Shown here: piece by piece, positions 1-7,155 of the stretch
How the letters are laid out: every line of letters begins with the position of its first letter
Position numbering within the stretch: the first letter of the stretch is position 1
Source of the DNA: JACXVD01 sp047975785
GTDB taxonomy: Bacteria > Pseudomonadota > Alphaproteobacteria > Sphingomonadales > Sphingomonadaceae
NCBI GenBank assembly: GCA_047975785.1
Contig: JBKEEC010000352.1
Coordinates: 1 to 17,536, forward strand
DNA: 17,536 nucleotides
Reading direction: 5' to 3'
The notes under the pieces: model-generated
Told to the model about the DNA's origin: nothing
Database searches by the model: none
What the model saw: the letters and a program-made list of their open reading frames with translations, nothing else
Program-made: the position numbers and the translations under genes

Positions 1-1002
1 GGCACGGCCAGCGGGTTTGAAGGCAAGCCGGGTGATCCGGAAACATTTTACAGTTTCCAGAGCTTCAACCGGCCCGGCACAATTTACCGTATGGATATGA
101 AGAGCGGGAAAACCTCGGTTTTTGCCCAGCCAGAGCTGACATTTAATCCGGACGACTATGTTGTAGATCAGGTTTTTTTCTCGTCAAAAGACGGCACAAA
201 AATTCCGATGTTTATTGTTCGGAACAAGGATCTGGCAGGCAGTAATGCGCCGGCACCTACCTTGCTATATGGCTATGGCGGGTTTGACATTTCTCTGACG
301 CCGACCTTCTCGGCAACGCGTATGGCCTGGCTCAAGGCGGGCGGAGTATTCGCCCTTGCCAATATTCGCGGAGGCGGAGAGTATGGCAAGGAATGGCATG
401 ATGCCGGGCGTCTGAATAACAAACAGAACGTGTTTGATGACTTCATTGCTGCGGGCGAATATCTGAAAGCGAACGGATATACCGCAGCAGAAGGGCTGGC
501 CATTCAGGGCGGCTCCAACGGAGGATTGCTGGTAGGCGCTGTCAGCAACCAACGGCCAGACCTGTTCAATGCCGCCAATGCCGCAGTTGGTGTGATGGAC
601 ATGCTACGCTTCACCAACTGGACTGCGGGCCGCTACTGGGTGGATGATTATGGCGATCCTTCCAATGAGGCGGATTTCATGGTTTTACGGCGATATTCAC
701 CCTATCATAATATCCGGGATGGAGTGGATTACCCTGCCATTCTGGTGACAACGGCGGATACTGATGACCGGGTCGTTCCGGGGCACAGCTTTAAATATAC
801 TGCGGCTCTTCAGTCAGCAAAAATTGGCGACAAGCCTCACCTGATCCGGATAGAGACGCGCGCAGGCCATGGATCAGGCAAGCCGACAGACAAAATTATT
901 GATGAATATGGTGATGTGCTGTCTTTCCTTGCCTACTGGACAGGGCTGGAAGTTCCTGCTGCCCAGGCCAATGCCGGAGAGGCTGACACCACCCTGCCAT
1001 AG
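1..1002 (+). CDS. Prolyl oligopeptidase (S9A family), 5'-truncated by window edge
   Basis: The frame is open from base 1, with no stop before TAG at 1000-1002, so the visible 333 codons are the C-terminal part of a longer protein; the ATG at 91 is internal. Prolyl oligopeptidases are serine peptidases that cut short peptides after proline, using an N-terminal propeller and a C-terminal alpha/beta-hydrolase domain. The visible part holds the end of the propeller and the whole hydrolase domain. The triad is readable by comparison with pig POP: Ser in GGSNGG (codon 514-516), Asp in TADTDDRVVP (codon 763-765) and His in RAGHGSGKPT (codon 868-870). The substrate-contacting Arg of DDR is also present. 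Whether a signal peptide exists cannot be seen, so the compartment is unknown. The gene converges on the TonB receptor. Family assignment is secure; the substrate is not known. Confidence 0.95.
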   Translation, partial: GTASGFEGKPGDPETFYSFQSFNRPGTIYRMDMKSGKTSVFAQPELTFNPDDYVVDQVFFSSKDGTKIPMFIVRNKDLAGSNAPAPTLLYGYGGFDISLTPTFSATRMAWLKAGGVFALANIRGGGEYGKEWHDAGRLNNKQNVFDDFIAAGEYLKANGYTAAEGLAIQGGSNGGLLVGAVSNQRPDLFNAANAAVGVMDMLRFTNWTAGRYWVDDYGDPSNEADFMVLRRYSPYHNIRDGVDYPAILVTTADTDDRVVPGHSFKYTAALQSAKIGDKPHLIRIETRAGHGSGKPTDKIIDEYGDVLSFLAYWTGLEVPAAQANAGEADTTLP

Positions 1003-1180
1003 GATCATCCCCACTCAACGAGCATAAAATACCTGCGTTGATATTGTTCGGAGCGTCAACGAATACCCCTCTCAATGAAGGGAGGCACCTGTTTACTTAT
1101 TGCTCTGCACCAGACTGCGCTGAGAGCGACGCATCTCATTCTGATTCTGGCCATGCGCGCGCGGGCCAGTTTCAGTGACC

Positions 1181-1224
1181 CTATAGCATTGCACTTGAAC
1201 TATGATTCAGGTGCAATGCTATAG
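1181..1224. repeat. Long inverted repeat (CTATAGCATTGCAC...), distal part of composite repeat copy 1
   Basis: The arms CTATAGCATTGCACTTGAA (1181-1199) and its complement (1206-1224) match at 18 of 19 positions around a 6-base loop. RNA from either strand would fold into a strong hairpin. There is no T-run, so a classical intrinsic terminator is not shown. The outer half-site CTATAGCAT(T/C)GC recurs as the arms of the 11492-11533 palindrome. In both places the palindrome follows the conserved core element in the same order and relative orientation, 50-70 bp away. Confidence 0.85.
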
Positions 1225-1274
1225 CGGTGTGGGTAATTGTTGAATCACGCACACCACTATATCTATTTGTTGTC

Positions 1275-1327
1275 GCATTGCTTTTTGCGAAAAACCGGTA
1301 TCCACTTTTTCGCGCAATGCTTTATAG
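1275..1327 (-). repeat. Dispersed intergenic repeat, core element copy 1
   Basis: On the minus strand this reads as a CTATAAAGCATTGCGCG half, then AAAAAGTGGATACCGG, then a TTTTTCGC...GCAATGC half, so the ends (1275-1320) can pair as an imperfect hairpin. Bases 1293-1325 match the complement of 11407-11439 with four mismatches. It starts 17 bp after the receptor stop codon on the same strand. From memory, many alphaproteobacteria carry similar short repeats with a GAAAAGTGGGAACCGGTTTT-like centre; I could not check that here. Confidence 0.75.
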
Positions 1328-1344
1328 TTCCCCGTTCACGCTTT

Positions 1345-3804
1345 TTAATAGCGATAGCCCAGCGACATGCCATAGGTGCGCGGAGGCAGCCAGGAGGCCC
1401 CGATGACGCGGCCGGTGGAAATCGCAAAGGTCGAGCTGGCTCGCAATGTGTCAGCAATATTCTTGACCCATAGTGACACGGTGAGATCACCAGGCGTAGT
1501 CCAGCGTAACGAGGCATCAAACAAGGTATAGGCTTTTGCGCCTTCTCTCAGCCGGTTAAACTCGGTGAAATAGACCGCACTCTTGCCCGATATATCACCG
1601 GCAAGAGTCAGCGTGCCGAAATCACCATTATCAACCAGATCAACTTCGCCATGGACATTATAGGACCATTTGGGAGAATTGCGTGTGCGGTTCCCGGCGA
1701 GCTGGATGGTGCAGGGGGCATAAGCATCCAGTGCATCGGCATCACAGGGAGCGCCAAAGGCCGTCGGATCAGGGTTGGTGACCGGATCATAGGGGGGCTG
1801 GCCCGGCTGAGACACATTGCGCGGATCGAGCGGATCGATTGTTTCAAAATCCTTGTATTTGCTGTCCGTATAGGAAATGCCGCCACCCAGACGAACCCGG
1901 TCAACCGGGCGCAGGGTCCATTCCAGTTCAATGCCCTTGGCTTCGGTTCTGGCGGCATTTTCAAAAATGGTCGTATAGCCGGTCGGTCCACCACCAACGG
2001 TCTTGTTGATCTGCAGATCACGCAGCTTGTACCAATAGCCGGCCAGATTGAGTGTCATCCGGTTATCAAGCAGGGTGAATTTGGCACCCAGCTCGTGGTT
2101 TTTCATCTTTTCCGGCTTCACAATGGTTGTGCTGCCGGCTGCATTTTCACCCGATCCGGCCTTGAAGCCTTCCGAGTAGGTGTAATACAGGAGGATGTCC
2201 CGGTTCGGTTCCCAGTTCAGGCCGATTTCGGGGGTGAAATCCTTGAAGGTTTTTTCCCTGTATGTGCCTGCCTCGGTATAGGCGAGAACAATACCTGCAG
2301 CCGGATTGGCATTGGCGGTGAGGATAACTGTCGGGTTGGCCGTAGAAACCTTTTCATGACTGTAGCGCCCGCCCAGTTTGAGAGACAGGCCCTGCGCCCC
2401 GATGAGATTTTCAAGGCTGAAATTCAGCTGGCCAAAAGCTGCATATGATTCGCTATTCAGCTTTGATCGCAGGCAAACGCGATTGGGGGCAATTCCTGTC
2501 GCAAATCCGCACAGATAATCGGCATCTGCAAGACTGACCGAACCGGGGGCTACAGGAACACCGTCCAGCACAACCGGGCGTGTAGCAAGGAAGTTGATAT
2601 TGCTTGCCATGCCCTCGCTGGTGCTGAGACCAACCTGATCACGCGGACGCTGCTTTTCCTTGAAGTAATACAGCCCGACCACACCATTGACGATATCACT
2701 GTCATATTTGAACTGAAGCTCATTGCTCCATTGCTCGGAATTGATTGTCCGCGTCTGCATGGTTGTCGCTCTGGGGAGCTGGTTGACCACAGACGAAATA
2801 TCAAGATCCTGAATGAGTTGGGTCTTGAAATCGCGATAATTGGCGATGTTGGTGACTGAGAAACTATCGCTCAATTCCCAGTTCAGGGTTGCAGTATAGG
2901 CAAGGCTTTTGGTGCTGACAGATGGTGGTTCGTCACTCCCCAGATCCCTTGGGTTCGTGGCAATTCCAGCCGGACCAAGTGGTGCCAGGCGGGCAATTCC
3001 GGGGAATGCATCCCCATAATAGTGAACTGCACCGCTATTATCGTTCTGACGGAAATATTCTGCTGCCAGCAGCAGGTCTGCCCGGTCAGAGAACAGTATT
3101 TGTGCCTGACCGCGGATCATCTTGCGGTTGAGAGAATCTACATCCCAGCCGTGGACGGGATCCTTGCCGTAGCCGTCGCGAATTTCATTCTTGCCCGAAA
3201 TACGCAGCCGTAGCCAGTCTGTCAGCGGCCCGCTAACGGCAGCTTCGGCAGACAGTGCGTTATAATTGCCGTAACCCATACGGACAAAGCCGGACAGGTC
3301 AGCCGTGGGTTTGGCCGTGATGATATTGATTGAGCCGCCCACCGCGTTCCGACCATAGAGGGTTCCCTGCGGACCGCGCAAAACCTCTACCCGCTCGACA
3401 TCGAACAGCGAGGTAAGCTGGGCTTCGGCGCGGGCGACATAGGCCCCGTCCACATGCAGGGCAACGCCGGTGCTGCTACCTGTGGTAGAGGTGTTGGCGC
3501 CCACACCGCGGATAAAAACCTTGGCCTGGTTGAAGTCACTGCCAAAGGTAACAGAAGGGACAAGCTGCTGCATGTCCTGCAAATCATCCACCCCGGCATT
3601 GGCCAGCGCCTCTCCCGAAACTGCGGCCACGGCTACACTGACATCCTGCAGTGACTGTTCGCGTTTCTGGGCGGTTACGATGATTTCATTGCCACTGGCT
3701 ACAGCATTTTCATCCTCGTTTGCGCTCTGGGCGCTGGCTTGCTGCGCCAGACACAGTGCAATAGCCGAAGCCGATATTGTCGTATAATTCTTCCATGCAG
3801 TCAT
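1345..3804 (-). CDS. TonB-dependent outer-membrane receptor
   Basis: An 819-residue outer-membrane beta-barrel that would import a scarce ligand (siderophore, vitamin or oligomer) using energy from TonB-ExbBD. I start at the ATG at 3802-3804, 23 codons inside the longest frame. It has a GGAG ribosome site (3812-3815) seven bases upstream and opens directly with a signal peptide, residues 1-25, cleaved after ASA. Residues 40-55 (EIIVTAQKREQSLQDV) are the usual start of sphingomonad receptors. The plug follows, with FIRGVG and LRGPQGTLYGRNAVGGSINI motifs. The rest is barrel strands ending in an aromatic residue (GYRY), as expected for BAM-dependent insertion. The gene stands alone, with no TonB, FecR or transport partner nearby, so the ligand cannot be predicted. 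Iron control by the Fur encoded in this window is possible but not shown. Confidence 0.95.
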   Translation of the reverse strand: MTAWKNYTTISASAIALCLAQQASAQSANEDENAVASGNEIIVTAQKREQSLQDVSVAVAAVSGEALANAGVDDLQDMQQLVPSVTFGSDFNQAKVFIRGVGANTSTTGSSTGVALHVDGAYVARAEAQLTSLFDVERVEVLRGPQGTLYGRNAVGGSINIITAKPTADLSGFVRMGYGNYNALSAEAAVSGPLTDWLRLRISGKNEIRDGYGKDPVHGWDVDSLNRKMIRGQAQILFSDRADLLLAAEYFRQNDNSGAVHYYGDAFPGIARLAPLGPAGIATNPRDLGSDEPPSVSTKSLAYTATLNWELSDSFSVTNIANYRDFKTQLIQDLDISSVVNQLPRATTMQTRTINSEQWSNELQFKYDSDIVNGVVGLYYFKEKQRPRDQVGLSTSEGMASNINFLATRPVVLDGVPVAPGSVSLADADYLCGFATGIAPNRVCLRSKLNSESYAAFGQLNFSLENLIGAQGLSLKLGGRYSHEKVSTANPTVILTANANPAAGIVLAYTEAGTYREKTFKDFTPEIGLNWEPNRDILLYYTYSEGFKAGSGENAAGSTTIVKPEKMKNHELGAKFTLLDNRMTLNLAGYWYKLRDLQINKTVGGGPTGYTTIFENAARTEAKGIELEWTLRPVDRVRLGGGISYTDSKYKDFETIDPLDPRNVSQPGQPPYDPVTNPDPTAFGAPCDADALDAYAPCTIQLAGNRTRNSPKWSYNVHGEVDLVDNGDFGTLTLAGDISGKSAVYFTEFNRLREGAKAYTLFDASLRWTTPGDLTVSLWVKNIADTLRASSTFAISTGRVIGASWLPPRTYGMSLGYRY

Positions 3805-3811
3805 CCGAATA

Positions 3812-3815
3812 CTCC
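3812..3815 (-). promoter_or_regulatory. Ribosome-binding site deciding the receptor start
   Basis: The complement reads GGAG-TATTCGG-ATG. The spacing of seven bases supports the start at 3804 over the upstream in-frame ATG at 3873, which would place 23 polar residues before the signal peptide. Confidence 0.7.
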
Positions 3816-4046
3816 ACTTGGTCAGTTCGTAATGTGTGGGGATGCTACGGATGATGCATATTGGCTCTTTCATCGCACATCCGCGTTTTCCGGCAAGGCT
3901 TGCAACAGGTTATGTAACAAACTGCCCAGATTTTAACGAATGATATAATAATGGAATTATCAATAGTTCAACCCTGAAATTATAGTGCAGGATTAATGAA
4001 ACTGAGGCGTAACATAAGGGCAACAGTTTATTCTGCGGGCAAACTG

Positions 4047-4104
4047 TTTCACGATAAGTGGATGCAGGCTTGAACGAAAGAAAATGATAACAAGGAACTA
4101 TAGC
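4047..4104 (+). repeat. Diverged partial copy of the dispersed intergenic repeat
   Basis: The left part (CGATAAGTGGATGCAGG) is a weak match to the core GCGAAAAAGTGGGTGCCGG at 11419-11437. The right part aligns with 11458-11497: both have GCTT, then AAAGAAAA, then AACAAGGAA(C/T)TATAGC, the last 16 bases differing at one position (4089-4104 against 11482-11497). The complement of copy 1 also reads GGAACTATA just outside its core. It sits about 100 bp before the proposed exchanger start. Confidence 0.5.
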
Positions 4105-4202
4105 CCGCAAAAGTAATGCTGTATGGTGCCAGTTGCGCTGGCACAGTTGTATCGACTATGGTTGCGCAAATACTTCCGGCAGGCGGGGCAGGGGGGTGTG
4201 CT

Positions 4203-5156
4203 GTGGCAAATTCTGTTCAGACAATCGTATTGCTGGTGGCTGGTCTGGTTGGCGTGGTATTGTGCGCGCGACTGTTTCTGACCGGGGCTGTCGGGATTTC
4301 AAGAAAATTTGGTTTGTCAGAAGTGGTGGTCGCCGGTGTTGTGGTTGCCATCGGAACATCGGCGCCTGAGCTTGCCATCAATATTGTCGCCAGCCTTAAC
4401 AATGAAGGTGATGTTGTGATGAGCAACATTATCGGTAGCAATATTGTCAATCTTGGTTTTGGTGTCGGGATTGCAGGTTTGATTCAGGCGTATCGGCCCT
4501 TTCCCAAAGCCTATAGGTTTGTCACAATATTCGGTCTGGCCGGAACTGCCCTGCTGCTGGTGAATACCATATGGAGTTTGCCGAATCCTGTTCTGGGCAG
4601 GGGGGTGGGCATTATCCTTCTGGGCGGAGCAGTTTACTATCTGTCCCTTTCCGTGAAAGAGGCCAGGCATGGCTCTGATCGCCCGGAAAAAGTGGCTGGG
4701 GGCAATATCGGGCTGATGATCGGGCAATTGATTATCGGCTCATTGGGAATGGCTGTGACGGCCGATCTTACGGTGAACAATGCTGTTGTTCTTGCCAATT
4801 TGCTGAATGTGCCTGAGTCTGTGATTGGCGCCACCATTGTCGCGGCCGGTGGCAGCCTGCCCGAAATCGTGGCCTGTGTTATTGCCGCACGGGCAGGACA
4901 TCCAGGCGTTGCGGTAGGTAATGTAGTCGGAAGCCAGCTTTTTAATGTCTTTGCGGTTCTGGGGGTCAGTACACTGGTCAGTCCGGTGCATTACAGTGCC
5001 AGCATTGCCTATGATCTGGTTGCGCTAACGCTGATCTCTTTTGTTTTTCTGGCTGCATTTTACAGCGATGTAATCCGCAAGAATATTGGCTGGATCATGC
5101 TGCTATCCTATGCTGGCTATGCGATCTATCTTGTTGCCAGCACGGTAGGAAGTTAA
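4203..5156 (+). CDS. Sodium/calcium exchanger (CaCA) family membrane protein
   Basis: A 317-residue inner-membrane protein made almost wholly of hydrophobic helices, with the internal duplication of CaCA exchangers. The first alpha repeat is at residues 50-90 (GTSAPEL then MSNIIGSNIVN). The second is at about 215-250 (GGSLPE then GNVVGSQLFN). Such proteins exchange Ca2+ (or another cation) against Na+ or H+. The frame is open from an ATG at 4116, but I prefer GTG 4203. It has AGGGGGG at 4190-4196 six bases upstream, gives the usual family length of about 320, and starts just before the first helix; ATG 4116 has no close ribosome site. The second repeat has Gly where the usual motif has Thr (GGSLPE for GTSLPE). 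nhaA follows after 52 bp on the same strand, so the two are probably co-transcribed as a cation-homeostasis pair. Ion specificity is not readable. Confidence 0.88.
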   Translation: MANSVQTIVLLVAGLVGVVLCARLFLTGAVGISRKFGLSEVVVAGVVVAIGTSAPELAINIVASLNNEGDVVMSNIIGSNIVNLGFGVGIAGLIQAYRPFPKAYRFVTIFGLAGTALLLVNTIWSLPNPVLGRGVGIILLGGAVYYLSLSVKEARHGSDRPEKVAGGNIGLMIGQLIIGSLGMAVTADLTVNNAVVLANLLNVPESVIGATIVAAGGSLPEIVACVIAARAGHPGVAVGNVVGSQLFNVFAVLGVSTLVSPVHYSASIAYDLVALTLISFVFLAAFYSDVIRKNIGWIMLLSYAGYAIYLVASTVGS

Positions 5157-5208
5157 TGACAGGGTTCAGGACTTTACTTCATTCCGGCAATCACCTCAGG
5201 GGACTGCG

Positions 5209-7026
5209 ATGGCTGACGTCTTAACACCACCTTTCTCGAATCATACAGACATCGTTCTATATTCCGGATCTGGTCATCACGTCGTCTGGTTTGTTGATTA
5301 TTCCAACAGGATTACCCGCAAGATACGGGACGTGTTGCAGCGGACATTGCAACGATACAGCAGTTTCGACATTGCTTTGGCTGTCCGGTTTTATCCGGAG
5401 CCTGATCAGGGCGATGCAGGGGTCATTGCTGCCAAAGCGGCCATTGCTGCCGAGCAGCAGGGCAAATTTGCGGTAATGCACCACGCCCTGTTCAAGGCAG
5501 ATCCCCACTTTACGAGGGAGTCTGTGATTGAAATCGCCCGCGAGGCAGGTCTTGATACAGACAGGTTTGAGCAGGATCTGGATTCAAAAGAAACAAGTAA
5601 TCATCTGTCGGCCAATATTGAATCGGCCACGCAATCATTTGCCCATCCACATTCCCCCATGCTGTTCATTGATGGTCAGTATTATTCCGGCGCATGGGAT
5701 GATGAATCGATTATCGAGGCGATTGAGAAACCGCTGGGAGTGCAAATCCAGCTTGCCAGTTCACGTTTTTTCAGTTGGGCGGCATCCAGCGGGCTGGTGC
5801 TTGTTGTGGCCACTTTTGCCGCTTTGGTCTGGGTCAATTCGGGGCATGAAGAGCAATATGAACAATTGCGTCAGCTTCTGGCCGGAGTGCGTTTCGGCTC
5901 ATGGTCTTTTGAACTTCCGCTGGAAATCTGGGTCAATGACGGATTGATGGCGCTGTTCTTTCTTATTGTTGGAATCGAGATCAAGAGAGAATTGCATGAC
6001 GGTGAATTATCCAGTCCGGACAAGGCTGCCCTGCCACTGGTTGCTGCTGTAGGGGGAATGCTGGTTCCTGCAGGATTATACGCGCTGATTAATATGGGGG
6101 AGCCTACCGCGCATGGCTGGGGTGTTCCCATGGCAACGGATATTGCCTTTACGCTGGGGATATTGGCGTTGCTCGGATCTCAGGTGCCAACGGCGCTGAA
6201 GGTTTTTGTGTCGGCTCTGGCCATTGCAGATGATCTGGGTGCGATTGTTGTGATTGCCCTGTTCTACGGGCATGGGTTTGATAGTGCGGCATTCTTTATG
6301 GCTCTGGGCGTGTTTGGCGTCATGATGTTACTCAATTTTGGCAAGATCTACGCACGGTGGCCCTATATGCTGCTGGGTGTGGTGCTGTGGTATTTCACCT
6401 ATCAAAGCGGCCTTCATGCCACGCTTGCAGGTGTCTTGACAGCCATTGCTATTCCATCGCGTCCATCGGCCGAGATTCAAGGTGTCGCCCTGCAGGCAGG
6501 CAAAATATTCGAAAATGAAATTCGATATGACAGCAGTGCCGCGCGCGGTTTTTCTGTTTTGCAATTGCAGAAAATTATTGATCGTCTGCGTGATCCGGGA
6601 TTCCACCTGCAACATACGCTGGAAAACTGGAGCAGCTACCTGATCCTGCCTCTTTTTGCCTTTTTCAATACCGGGATCATGCTTGGAGGCTCGGAGTTCA
6701 GATTGTCATCGCCAGAAGTTCTTGGCGTGATGCTGGGGCTGGTGATCGGAAAACCGTTGGGCATCTGCCTGTTTTCCTGGTTTGCTATCAGGATGGGCTG
6801 GGCGAGGCTTTCATCAGAAATTACGATCCGCCACATGATAGGGGCAGGGGCCTTGTGCGGAATTGGCTTCACCATGTCGATTTTTATTGCTTCTTCAGCC
6901 TTTGAAGGAGACGTGCTGCAGGCTGTGAAACTATCGGTTCTGGCTGCATCGGTTATCGCAGCAGCTGCCGGCACTGCGATCCTGCTAACAGCGCCCAGGT
7001 CTGAGCAGGCAGACACGGTGTCTTGA
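5209..7026 (+). CDS. nhaA: NhaA-type Na+/H+ antiporter with N-terminal cysteine-free DsbA-like domain
   Basis: A 605-residue protein, about 200 longer than ordinary NhaA. Residues from about 185 on are a full NhaA, which exports Na+ in exchange for protons. VNDGLMALFF is at 242-251. The ion-site Asp is D311 (MATDIAF), the paired D341-D342 are in AIADDLG, and K515 (VIGKPLGI) matches E. coli K300. LENWSSYLILPLFAFFNTG is also present. Residues 12-175 resemble a DsbA/thioredoxin_4 fold: a WFVDY strand, the KAAIAAEQQGKFAVMHHALF helix, GLDTDRFEQDLDS, and a cis-Pro loop SPMLFIDG (P150). Where CPHC should follow FxDY the sequence reads SNRIT, and residues 1-182 contain no cysteine, so thiol redox chemistry is excluded. 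No signal peptide precedes it, so the domain is probably cytoplasmic. The start ATG has AGGGGA five bases upstream. Confidence 0.95.
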   Translation: MADVLTPPFSNHTDIVLYSGSGHHVVWFVDYSNRITRKIRDVLQRTLQRYSSFDIALAVRFYPEPDQGDAGVIAAKAAIAAEQQGKFAVMHHALFKADPHFTRESVIEIAREAGLDTDRFEQDLDSKETSNHLSANIESATQSFAHPHSPMLFIDGQYYSGAWDDESIIEAIEKPLGVQIQLASSRFFSWAASSGLVLVVATFAALVWVNSGHEEQYEQLRQLLAGVRFGSWSFELPLEIWVNDGLMALFFLIVGIEIKRELHDGELSSPDKAALPLVAAVGGMLVPAGLYALINMGEPTAHGWGVPMATDIAFTLGILALLGSQVPTALKVFVSALAIADDLGAIVVIALFYGHGFDSAAFFMALGVFGVMMLLNFGKIYARWPYMLLGVVLWYFTYQSGLHATLAGVLTAIAIPSRPSAEIQGVALQAGKIFENEIRYDSSAARGFSVLQLQKIIDRLRDPGFHLQHTLENWSSYLILPLFAFFNTGIMLGGSEFRLSSPEVLGVMLGLVIGKPLGICLFSWFAIRMGWARLSSEITIRHMIGAGALCGIGFTMSIFIASSAFEGDVLQAVKLSVLAASVIAAAAGTAILLTAPRSEQADTVS

Positions 7027-7155
7027 CTCAACTATCCGCATACCGTTAGGGCGCGCGACGAACGGGGCGCTGCTTGCGCCACTGCGTCTCGATCCCCTGG
7101 CCGAGTCCTGTCGAAGGGCCTTGCGGATCCCACGGGCAGGGGGACGGATTTATCC
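7027..7155. other. GC-rich spacer between nhaA and purA
   Basis: This spacer is visibly richer in GC than its flanks. It holds a 5-bp stem with a 5-base loop (GGCGC-TGCTT-GCGCC, 7066-7080) without a T-run, and a GTCCTGTCGAAGGG stretch (7105-7118). From memory, CCTGTCGAAGG-like words recur in sphingomonad intergenic repeats, so this may be a degenerate repeat. No purA promoter or purine riboswitch is recognisable. Confidence 0.35.

Larger units (their letters stand above)
1003..1344. other. Convergent intergenic region, 342 bp, with palindromic repeats
   Basis: This gap lies between the 3' ends of the oligopeptidase and the receptor. No credible gene is seen. It contains a weak stem (CGTTGA at 1036-1041 pairing with TCAACG at 1056-1061) without a T-run. 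It also holds a long palindrome at 1181-1224 and a dispersed repeat at 1275-1327, both listed separately. It probably serves transcription ends from both sides. Confidence 0.6.
3805..4202. other. Divergent intergenic region between receptor and exchanger
   Basis: This is a 398-bp gap if the exchanger starts at 4203. No gene is seen. It is AT-rich around 3930-4000, with a TATAAT at 3944-3949 on the plus strand but no convincing -35 box. A GATA...TATC imperfect inverted repeat spans 3942-3961. A diverged copy of the dispersed repeat lies at 4047-4104. I could not place a promoter with confidence for either gene. Confidence 0.5.

Noticed and set aside
1036..1061. CGTTGA/TCAACG stem as an intrinsic terminator for the oligopeptidase
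   Set aside because: The stem is only six base pairs with a 14-base loop and there is no T-run.
1651..2448. 265-codon plus-strand open frame inside the TonB receptor
   Set aside because: It lies wholly antisense to a clear receptor gene, has no recognisable protein family, and is explained as a shadow of its codon pattern.
5242..5733. Redox-active thioredoxin function for the NhaA N-terminal domain
   Set aside because: No cysteine is present in the domain, so disulfide chemistry is impossible.
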